37,065 nucleotides of DNA from Phoronis australis. Lineage: Eukaryota > Phoronida > Phoronidae. The position numbers and the translations under genes were made by a program. The notes under the pieces were generated by a model that saw only the letters and a program-made list of their open reading frames with translations, made no database searches and was not told the origin of the DNA. Positions 23,601-35,600 of this stretch are shown here, piece by piece. How positions within the stretch are numbered: position 1 is the stretch's first letter; every line of letters begins with the position of its first letter. Location of the stretch: assembly GCA_002633005.1 (NCBI GenBank), contig NMRA01000005.1, positions 1-37,065 of the forward strand. Direction: 5' to 3'.

Positions 23601-26600
23601 ATGTTGCCAAGTGCAGCAGTCTTAGGAAAATTAGATATTTCTTCTGCGTTGTTTAGTGACTTAAAAGCTAGAGAAACCAAGGGTTCGGTTTCCTGTTTGA
23701 CAAGGTATTGTTCCCAGAACCCTTGGAAATGTTTCTTCTCAGTATTTTATAAACTTAAGCCACACCAATCTCTTTAAGATTATGTTAGATGCTGCTGTTG
23801 TCAGATTTCAATCGACTACCATTAAAGATTTGTCATCACATAAATGCTGAATCAGTGTCTTCTTTTTCTATCACTGTATTAAAAAGTAATTACTGTAAAA
23901 GGTAAGTTTTTGTATGATGTTTTTGTGCACCCACATATACATATTTGGGTTTATGTTGCTATCATCTCTGTTCGAAGTCCGATGCTGTATCTTCACTTGC
24001 AGGATCTTCATGAAATTTGGCAGGTGTGTTCTTATGAAGCTGGCCATACGACTGTCACTTTCAGAAGGATACCATTGCTGTTGTTCACGTCAGGAGTAAT
24101 TTTATTTTGTCACGTTCTCATCTGTGTCTACCCAGTTCCTTGACGTATGTTTAAAAAATATGTCAAATATGTTCCTACTGAGATGACGATGATCTTTCCT
24201 AATTTGGATGGATTCTGCAAATTCTGTGCCTCTAGTGACTATTTTAGGATTATATGAAATTTGTCATATGTATTCCCCTGTGGAGAGCAAGGCTGAGGCT
24301 GATTTTCCAGGGAGTCGGAATACTGTTGTGACCCTTAGTGGCAATTTTGTTTTCTGCCTCGGCCTTTATACATACCTAGTACATGGTTCTTCATGAAATT
24401 TGTCCTCACGGCTGGTGCTGATTTTAGGTCAAGTCTGACTAGTGTGGCATATCCCTCGAGGCAATTTATGTTTTATTTGTGTATGCCTCGTCATCTAACA
24501 AGTTCCTTAGTAAATCTTCATGAAATTTGACTAGTTTTAAAACTTTTTTAAGAAAACGATGGCACTTGCCCAGTTTTAGATGAATTAGACCTATTCTCCC
24601 CCTAGTGGCCATTTTTATTATGTCTATGTACTTGGATGGGTTTTAATGGAATTTGACCTACGTGTTCCTGATGAGGAGAGCATAATTGGTGTCTTGAATG
24701 GATCTGACTTCTGTGGAAATATTTGAAGATGTTAAGATCCATTTCACAAGAAAATCGAAAGAAATCAAAAAATCTTTCTGGAGTCGTCTTCCAGATTCAG
24801 CTTAACTTTTGTGTATGTGATCATGGTGTGTCTCTGATAAAAATGTCACCAATGTTACACTTATTGATCTCTTAATTTTTTACCTATAGGCCTTCAAAGG
24901 TTTACGAAGAAAATGACACGTTTTTACATACTGAAAACATCAATTTTGCAATATAAAAAACAGGTTGATTGCATGCAATGAGAGAAAACATAATGGGATT
25001 AGGAAGTGGGACATGAGGACTACCAAATAAAATTGATATTAATGATTTCGCTGCATTCATCACGTGACAGAGGAGGTAAATCTGTCAACTTTTTGTAGTG
25101 TTGAAAGTGGGTGTCACTCAAGTGCTTCTACAAGCCAGTTTGTGGGGCTGTGGACATTGAAATTGATGTTTTTGGATAGATCTTGGACATGTGAACAAAT
25201 TTAAAAAATCTCTGGAATGGGCTTTTTTCATTTTTTGGTCTACCCAATATTGAATATTCTTCCTTTTCTAAAAGAATGTTAATGTACCTTAAAGTTTGTT
25301 ACATTTAAAATGATTTCAAGAAAAATATAATGAATGGGAATCAACATTGTAGGGACCATAATGCTGTCTGACATATCCATATTACCATTTCACCCATTGA
25401 GCATTCATAACTGACCTTGGGTCAGAAGTTACGCAGGCGCAAGTGATGACATAATTGCCTGGTGCCAATACCCAAAATGGTAGACGACCTTAGGCTGACA
25501 TGAATACTTCATGTGATTTTTAATGAAATATTCTGATTTGTACTATAGTTCAAGGCAGTTTAGCTTTTATTTTTGAATTGTTTTTTTAATTAAGGGTTCG
25601 ATACTGTATGAAGTGGTCAAACTGAAAATTATTTTTTCACTTTGAAGACAAATGCCTCCATCACAGGAAAGGCATCAGTGTCTGAAATACAAAAATGAAA
25701 AAGTATTAAAATCGCATGGTGCATTCAAAAGTTACCGCCTGACTATTTATGTGTCAAATTTTGACTTTATCTCGATCGGGTTGGCTATCTTGCGATGTCA
25801 GTAGCATAGGTTGTGGATTTAAAGTGCTGTAACATTATTTCCACAAATATTCTAGCAGTAAAATTTAGTAACACATATCTTTACCTGCCATACTGTACAG
25901 TCCAAGAGTTTACACCAGTATTTAATCACACAGGTGTAACTTATTGAATTTAGTGGTTTAAGTGCTCACAATTCACGACAACATGGCGACTTTTCTGAAC
26001 TGAAAGGCATGTTCAACCGGCTACATTGTCATTGGTAAAGACTTGACTATAATACATTTTGTAGACACACTGCTACAAAAAGCGGTTTTGTACAGTTTTG
26101 CAGTGCGTGTGCCATAACTGTTATGAATTTTTTATTTATTTCAATGTAAAGTGTCCATTCAGTTGACCTTGCATTCTGCTAAATTCTGTTGAAATTGTTC
26201 TGAAATCGTTTTTTTTGTTTGAAAGGCAAATTCTGTTCAAGGTATGATTATGTGTCACAACAGGATACATATTTTTCTAAATTCTATGCACAAAATGCGC
26301 TTTTGTTTTATGTTTTGTAACTAGTTACTTTCTACTTCACGATATATCAAAGCAATAAAATGTGAAAAATTAGTTGATTAATTTTTGCAGAAGTGGGTTA
26401 CATTTGGATTATGAAGTGTGAAGCTTACTCGAATTCTTCTGCATCATAGCATCATATTATTTATTATGATACTAGTCAATTTCTAGTTTAAGTACTAAAA
26501 CTTTTATGGTACTCAGTTGCCATGGTAACAATATTATGATTGTCTACTTTCATACTTAACGTGAACTTGATTCACCCTATGTTGCTGAAAATTTCAAAAG

Positions 26601-29600
26601 TACCGGTACATTCTAAATTATTTACTGTGGCAAAAGTCTGTTAGAATCATTATAGTTTGCGCATTAATTTGTACTGAGATCATATTGCTAGGTGTTAGCC
26701 TTAGCTACAATGAAAATTTTGAAACCCGTGCATCCAATAGTTTTAAGAGATGTCATTTTTATCTCTCATGGGAGTGTTACAACAAGTGACAAAATTCGGT
26801 TGATTAGCATCCTGTAAAAATGACAAAACTCAGATTAAAGTGACGTTATATGTTTTATGTAATGATTATCTGATAATAAGATGGACGTTACCAGGGCCCC
26901 AGTTAGCAGCTGACTCTGAGGGGGGCACAGGTTAGACGCACGAACAGTTTCCAAAGTGCTAAAACTAACACTGGTGTGGCAGCACAGGTTAGACTCGTTT
27001 GAAAATATGCACGTAAATAATATTAGTTTTTGGCAAAATTGGAAGTAAGAGTGCAGCATGTAAACAACGTTTGGTTATTAATCAAGTCATCCTCAGGTAC
27101 AATAGCAAACAGAAAACAAAATATGGCAACAGAATTAGATTAATATTGAAACATCGTTCTCAAATATGCATGTGCCATCGTTTCCTCATTGGAAACGTTT
27201 TGGCCAAATTTCACAAAGGAAATCTAGTTATAGAAACTGCCACCAGGGGGCCAGTAGTAGTCAAAGTATCTAAAATTTGACGTCTACTGATTTGATCGCC
27301 ATAGAAACATATTTGCAAAAATTAATAAAACCCCTTTATTAGGTTTATGTGAAATACAGCTGCATAGTGCCCGTAATCAGACACAGTAAAATATGCGATG
27401 GTATGTCTTATCTATCGGCTGTTGTATGAAAAGCCCATGTTTTTAATTTTTATGCACCCACATATTTATATGTGGAGGCATTATGCCGTCATCTCCGTCC
27501 GTCCGTCCGTCCGGGCGGCGTCCGTCCGGCGTCCGCTGCTTTATCTCCAAAACCCTTTGACATACGTTCATGAAATTTGGCACATATGTTCCATTCATGA
27601 ATGGGACGGCATGTGCGAACTTTCGGACGGATCCGACTACTGGTGTGTCCCCTAAAGGCAATTTTATTTTTTTACGCTTACCTTTGTATCTTCAAAAGTC
27701 TTGAAAGGATTTTCATGAAATTTGGTATGTAGGCACCTATTAGTGAGATGACGCTATCCTCCCGATTTCAGATGGATTCGACGTAGTTTGCGCCACCTAG
27801 TGGCCATTTTTTTGTGTTTTCGAGTATTGTTTTTGTGCGTCCACCCCTCTATCAACCAAACCGCTCAAAGGATGATTGTGAAAATTGGCAAGTATTTGCT
27901 TACTATGTAGAGGACGGTTGACGATGATTTTCCGACGATTTCGACCACTGTGGCGCCTCGTAGTGGCAGTTTTGTTTTTTATTTTGCGCCTATGGATGTA
28001 TCTCCTAAACCGTTCACAGGATCTTTATGAAATTTAATAAGTATATTTATATTATGTTAACAACGGACGATGNCATTTTGCAAAGTACAACATACTACAT
28101 ATATGCCCTTTACTGGCCACTTTATGGTACCAATAAACAACCCTAGAAGGATACCGTATGCGGTGCAATTGTGGGCGCATTTCAACGCTCTGCGTTGCTC
28201 TTGTTTTTATTTTAGTAGTCAGGCAGCAAACTGATAAAAAAAATCATTGGAAATCACCAGCACCCCTCAAACTGTCCCCCAGCGCACCTCAAAAATGGCT
28301 AAAAATCAAATACACAGAATTGGGCAAAACTTACCGAATTTCAGCACTCCATTGAAGGTTTACGGAAAACCCTTTGAAAATTCAAAGACTGTCTTGTGAT
28401 AGAGAGGTTCAATGTCTACATAAGCATTATAAATGTTTTTCTTTTCCGTTCTTTTAACGCATTTTAAAACAACTTCACTAGCTGAATGTTTTTGAACCAA
28501 AAATGAGCTATTTTGGGCCAAAATATTCATGATGCTCTAACATATAAAGCAATGGCCCGAAAATTTCAAATCAGGATTTAGAACATATCCCACCAAGATG
28601 TAAGTACACACAATTCTTTTCAAGATCTGAGTCCGTGACTCTAGAGTTGACCTTTTGGTCTCTTTTGAAATGACAGAGTCATCCTCTTATATTGTTACTG
28701 TCTGTGGTGGACACGGTGGGGGCATTACTCTTGTCACCTCATTTTGACTAGAGTGAAAATTGTTTTCACTATACCTTTGATTTTGTGTTCCTACAGTGAC
28801 TTTGGTTATGTTGAGGGCTCGGCAGGAGAATGCCAGCAAGCTGCCTGGTTCACCAACCCTGATAAACCATATGCTGATTGTCCTGAGGGGGAAACGTTCA
28901 ACGTCAGTAAAGGTATTTGTAGATAATGTAGGTTATGAGCCACACTACACAATACACATCTCAATAAGTCTGAGTAGTTGTGCTGTTTGCAGCTGTGGTA
29001 ACTGTCATTGTTTCTTTTCATTACCATTTACTCAGTTCATTGTTATTGTGCCTTTTGGAGTTGCTAGCTCAGTTGGACAGTATCAATTTTCTCTGTACAG
29101 GTCACCAGTTCAGGCATTAACAAATTTATAAAAAGTTAAAAGGTGTGCAGTTCATCCTGTTTTCTTCAGGTTACAGGAAGGTTGCATCAGACAAGTGTCA
29201 TGGAGGCAGTCTTGAGACCAAGTATCAGCCCAAGTCCTTCCCCTGTCCCCTCCAACCTCCTAACGGACTTGAGATTAACACTAACAAACACAAGTACATT
29301 GCTGCCACTGGCCAACAGGTGTCCTTCCTGCTCACACAGGCCCAGGTGGGTTGTAGTGACACACATATACTGCAGTGAGTCAGAATGGGGGATTTTTTGG
29401 GACAGGGTATCAAGTACAAACTGAGATAATGTTGCTCTAGTGTTTACTTTGCGCGCTTGCTTTTCTGAAATATGATTTTTTATTATAATTGCTGACCTGT
29501 TGTTTTTATAGAAACGTATTAAACAGAATTACAATCCTAATTTATTGAAGACAATACGTTAATGTCAATTATAAAAACTATAATGAATGAAAACAACAGA

Positions 29601-32600
29601 AAGTCTCATTCCCAGTTTCAGAAGGATTTCCATTCTTCTCATGTCCACTGAGGCATGTCAGACTGAAACACTTGCATTTTTGTTCCTATCCATATATTAC
29701 TCCTACTTGTCGTCACAACGGTTTTTTATTCCTTTTCTTTGGTATTAATGTAATAGTGATTTTCCAGTACAGCAGTGACATGAACTAATATGTCTTGTCA
29801 CTAGATGGCGATAGGATAATTTTAGGACAGCGCTCTACATCCTTGTATTGCGATATTTACCTGCCCTTTTATGAACTCTTTGAGGCCATCGTGGGGTCAA
29901 ATTGACACTGCTGGGTTGAGGTATAGTTAAATGCTTCACATAGAAATGTCTTCCTCAAAATATTGATGAATGAGAGAAACTGCGTGTCTTTGCTCACCAG
30001 AATTAGAAATTAGGTCAAGCCAAAGATGCTTTTGTGTTTTCTTAGCTCTAAAGAGTTGCATGTAGAATTTTTCTCAAACTGGTCTTTTCAGGGTTCAAAG
30101 TTGACCACCAAATACACATGGAGCTTTGGTGATGGTAAAAAAGTTTCCAACACAAGTTTTTCAAAATCTTCCCAACCAAATCACGCGTACGCCTCTGCAG
30201 GACTATACACAGTGACGGTGAAAGCAGTGAACAAAATGGGAACAGCTCAGCACTCCATTAAAATGAAAATTGAAGGTGGGTCGACAATGGCTGGAGCTAA
30301 AACTTGCTTTTAAGGGGTGTTATATTGAGTGCTTTATGAAAGTTTAACATCAGTGTCATAGCTATTGGTAGGTGTTGCCGTTAGTGACTGCAAATATCCT
30401 CCATTGTAAGACATAGAGGGCACTTTATGCCATCTCTTATCCGGTAATATACATAATGCTTCAATGAAAATATAGTACATAATGTACCTTGTTGCTGCAT
30501 CACCTATGAATAACTTATGTGTCTGTTAACTATTGAATGTGTTGGAAAAGTGTTAACATTGATGCATCTCTGCTGCTGGAAAAGTGTTAACATTGATGCA
30601 TCTCTGCTGTTGGAAAAGTGTTAACGTTGATGCATCTCTGCTGCTGTTCGTGTGAAAAGGCCTTTAGCTCCCTAAGAACCTTTGGCGAGCAAGACTTATT
30701 TGGGAATTCTTGGGCTAGTCAATGGCTAGCAGCATAACTGTTTTCCTTCTTAACCTGTAAATCAGTAGTCTGAGGAGCTGTTATTCCTTTTCAGTGCTGG
30801 CCATTTTGTTCACAAGATGCTATGCTTTCCCTCCAATATTTTTGAGATGTCATGTTTACGTTTCAGTCAGGTGGTCATGTGCGATCTTGCCGCATAAGAG
30901 TCCAGACTTGTCATTGTCGTGTTGTAAACAGTGGAGCAAATTTTGAATAACTTTACTTGTACAACAAACTTTTAATGAGACAGGAACGCGCAGACCTGCA
31001 TGAGAATCATTTTTATTTGAAGTGATCCTGTTTTAATCTTGCTTTTTGGGATGAAGTAATATCCAGTGTTTCTTAGAAATGTTGTCAGGATGGCCCAGCT
31101 ATTACATGTGCAAATGGCTCTAAATTGAACAAAATCATTCTCAAACCGTTTTTATATTCTTGTCCACTAATGGGAAATATGATAACTTTAGATTTTTTAT
31201 ACATTGACATGAACAGGCATATAGTGACAATTTCAAGGATGTTTGGTCTTTACCAAGTTTAAGGTAACCCTGCTGATTTTGGCAATAAGGAAACTGCTTT
31301 TGATGCTTGTATTTTGTACCATTTAAGCACAAAACCAAATTTGCTCTCGGAAGATCAAAATCAATTATGTGTCAATAGATTTCCGCCATATTCTCTCCTG
31401 GAGCCTGCATTATTCCACTACCAGGTTGATGTTTGTCGCCGTGTGATTGCAGATGAGATAACTGGCCTTGACCTTGAACAACTGTATGGAGCTCAAGTGA
31501 ACAAGTCTACCCATTTCTTGGCTACATTATCTGTGGCGCAAAACAAGATGGCTGCTGACAGTGCTCACCTCGTATGGACATTTGGAGAGGTGAGTGAAAA
31601 ATAGCTTCAGTCAGACAACTTGCATTCTAAATTCATTGTATATTATGATTAATAAGAAAACTTCATTTGTTGATTCTGTTTTTGTGGTTTGCCCGTTTAA
31701 CAAATCTGTGCTAAGTTTATGTGAAATCTCATTGACAAGTTTGTTCATTAAACTATTTATACAATTTAACTTGGTAAAAGTACAAAATTATATAACTTTC
31801 ATGAAAGCCTGTGAGATTCAATTTATTACTTACCATATTGTTGTGTGACCACTTCTTCTTTGATGAAAATTTTAGCAAACAAGATAGTTTTGTTCATTGC
31901 AAAACAATGTTATCAGTAGTTTGACTAAATTTCTTTATTCAACAAGAAATCTCGCAAACATTGTACAGTTTTCTAATTATCATTTTGTTTTCGTTATATA
32001 CAACCTTTGATTTTTTTGTCTTAAAATGCCTAAATTTTTGACATCCCTTATGCAAAACTGGAGTAATCTGATATCTAATTTCCAACAGAGTTTTGGAGAA
32101 AGGTGCATGATGTACTGACAGTATCTGAAAGTTTCATGTGAATTTGATCATTCAGTTCTGAGTAATGATATTCCAAAGTTAGTCAAATCTGGACGTAAGG
32201 ATCGCTTGTAACCCTTCAGATGATGATAGCCGTACATCTTCTCTGCAGGATGAGTCATCACGTCCTCTCCTGACATGGAATAGTAGTGTGACTCACACAT
32301 ACCACTCTCCTGGTTATTACACAGTCACCGTCGAGGCTGTCAACGCCGTCAGTTCTATGTACCGCATGTTCAAGGTGCGTGTCTATGGCAGAATCGTGAC
32401 TGTACGGCTGAAGTTTGGTGCCAACCTGGATCGAATTTATCAAGACTCCATTGCCTGGCGATCAAGTTTGAGTGACAGTCTGAAGGCGCAGCTGGCACAT
32501 GTAGGTATCTCCTTGGTTACGTGTCCTTGTGAGGCTAGCAGGTGGTATTTTCTCTGTATTTACAAGCAAGCACTTCATTAAACACTGCATGCATAACAAA

Positions 32601-35600
32601 AAATATTTTCCAGTTTGTGATACTGAAAATTTTATTTTTTTGCTCAAGGTTGTAGCTTGTAACAAATTTTAGAAATAGGCAGTAGTGGTCATCCCAAATT
32701 CAAGAATTAAGATCAACGAAAAGTGATTACTCCCCTTGATGTTAACATTATGAGAATGCATGAAAATGTTGCGTTGGCTCCTATTTTTGACAATTTTAAG
32801 AGCTGACAAGTCCATTATCAGATTCTGTCAATACAAAACGCAGTATCTGATACTTGAAAACTATGATGAGCATTTAATTTGCTCATGTCCTGATCTTCGG
32901 ACCCAAGAAAGTTCAATTTCAGCTTAAATTTTTGCTGCCCCAAAATTTAGACACTGTCCCAAATTTTAGACATTGTCCCAAACTGGAGAACTTTTCCCGA
33001 AATTGATATAAAGGTTTTGTTACAGACATCTGTTGTAATTTCTCTGTTTGGAGTAACAAGTTTTTCAATTTACCATGAAACATTGATTGAATTTTTGATA
33101 AAAGGATGTGGTGCCAAATGTTAAAGTTTTGGAGATAATCTCTGGTATTATTGCTCATTTTGCAATCCTTTGAATACTAGACAGTAGAAATTATAGTACA
33201 ATTCACCAGAGTGAACTGTATAGGGTTTTCAACATATGTGACATACCAGAGAACTGTACTTTCTGTGTGCATTCTGGGTAATAAGTGGCTCCTGTTTAGC
33301 TCAGCTCTGTTTTTATTTTATTGCCTGGTAACAACACCATCGTTACTATACACTTGTATGGTTACTTACTGGGCGTGTCAGCTACTGTTGTATAGTTTCC
33401 ACGATCCATTCATTTGAGATGCTTCATAAAAGTGTTGGCTAGATTACTTATCAGTGATAAAGGAAGTGTTCAGCAGCTGGTTTTTTAAATGGTTCTGTTT
33501 TGTGAAATGTAACTTTAGTTTTATGTCACTTTCCCATGTTATCAAACCAAAGGTTCAAAAAATCATAGCAATTCATAAAAAGTCATTCAAATTTTAACAG
33601 GTCAATGTAACCTAACCCGACAAAGGCACATCACTGGCCATATGTGTGTCCTGAGTCTGGTACCGATGTTGAAACCCCTGGACACCTGGTAGAATCTTTC
33701 CCAGCTTTTTATAGGTTAAGGAACAAGTTCTTGGGTGGCACCGTTAATTGCTTACGACATATGGAAAAATTTGTCTATTTTCTTAAAAGAGATAGGCAGA
33801 CCTGAAAACTATTTCCTTGAGAAACCTGTTGATCAAAAACAGGGCTCCCTGAGTTATAACTCAGGTGTTTCAGGCAATGGGCCCTACCATGTGGCCTGCG
33901 CTCGTCTGATGCTCTGCAAAAGACATCAGGCCGCTTGCACTCAACCATTTCCAAAATGTTATTTTATCTCACTTCAGCAAGGAAAAATGTCTTGGAGAAC
34001 GGGATGAGAATTCCTATTAAAACCCATGTAATTTGTATTGCTTAACTGTTATGTGCTAACAATTGTATGGCAAAATATTTAATATTCCATAACAATGGAG
34101 AAGGCGAAGGAGAAGGCAAAATTGCACTATTGTGTTATGTTTCTTTCAGACATTGTCTGTAAGCCGTGATTACTTGGAGGTCTCTGTGCTGCCTGTAAAA
34201 CCTGTGAAAGTTTTGGTCAACTTTGTGCCACCGAAATCTGACAACAGCAGTCTGGCAGCAATAGACAAGGTTTGTGCAATGGTGATGAAATAAAGCAGGT
34301 TTTACACTGAGGCTGCACTCTAATTTTTCCTCACTGAGTGCATTGTTAGCGTACACTCCATTTGTTTATCTCGTGTTATAGGTTGAGTCTAGAGAGGAAG
34401 AATTTGGTACAATTTCTTTGCAGTTAAACATTATTGCTGACATTGTCATTGTTTCACATTCAAGAGCTCACTGTGTCATGCTAAAACTGCTTAGAAATTC
34501 ACCATTTGTTGGTTAGCAACAGATATATGATACAAGCTGTGATTGCCCTTATACCTAAGTTCCTTTAATGTTAATTGAGAAATTTCCTTAATGAGATTTT
34601 GGTGTTCTGTCATACTCTGTCCTAAATTGATGAAGCCTTTCAGAACTGAAAATTATTTCAGTTTAAAACTTGTAATTTAAACAACGCAATACCACTAAAT
34701 GCAGTGTGCACACTATATAACTTTTTGTCATTTCAGCTGGGCGCATATTTGATTGACAAATGTGATAAAGGACTGCTGGTCACATTTCATGGTGTACCTA
34801 TTCAAGTAATCAATGCAACGTTAGTTAAAGATGGTAAGAACTATGTTCTCCACAAATGCCAAGGCAGTTATCAGGTTACACATTTGAAATTTGCCATGGA
34901 CGTGATTAAACAGTGGTTGCAGTCACTTAGATTTGATTTAATGCATTAATTAAAACACAGGAAGTTGGAGATATTTAGATTTGTTTGAGAGCAATAATTA
35001 AAACTGTAAGGTATTTGGATTTGACCGGAAACAAAGCGATGTAGTTGAGATTAAGATAACGTATTGCACGGCTTGAATAACGTCCAAATTTGGCTAAATT
35101 AGGAGTATCGTAACTCGGAAATGGCTGATCTGATTCATATGAAACTTTAACTCTAAAATGCTTTTAGGACACGTTTTAGATTGATCCACTTGCGCAGGAG
35201 GAGTATCAAGAATAGGACTTATGTGACTGTGAAAAAAATCAAAAGTTGAATAAAATGAAAACATTGAGATAACTGTAACAGTGTTTTTGAGATTTCATCT
35301 TGAAGATTTATTTCAAACAAAATTTGATCATGTTATTAGTTCTGATGTTTTGCTATAAAATATACCTTGAAGTTTCCTACTTTGCTTGATTTTACCAAAA
35401 TGCCTTCAAGTTAGTCACATAACCCAATCAATTGCAGATTGTTAAAAAGTCAAAGTTAAATTCTAAGGGCTTTCTGCTCTCAGAAAATATATATTTTTAC
35501 AGACAGTTAAATTGTATAGTTTTCTATGTATTTGGCTAAATATACATACTTATCAGTCCCACGTAACTTTAACATGTGAGTGAGTGCCATTGTAGTGTGA

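Larger units (their letters stand above)
23574..28796 (+). other. Intron 15 (5.2 kb, largest)
   Basis: It contains worn Helentron-like copy E (23923-24640) and copy D (27451-28207), and an isolated CTCF-like site at 27240-27251. I see nothing recognisable in 24641-27230 or in 28208-28780. Confidence 0.75.

Noticed and set aside
28796-29131. 111-codon frame overlapping exon 16
   Set aside because: It is the shadow frame of the real exon and reads through its GTATTT donor.
29808-29825. Further CTCF-like site (CACTAGATGGCGA)
   Set aside because: The first C is replaced by T and the last position also fails, so it is below the standard used for the other sites.
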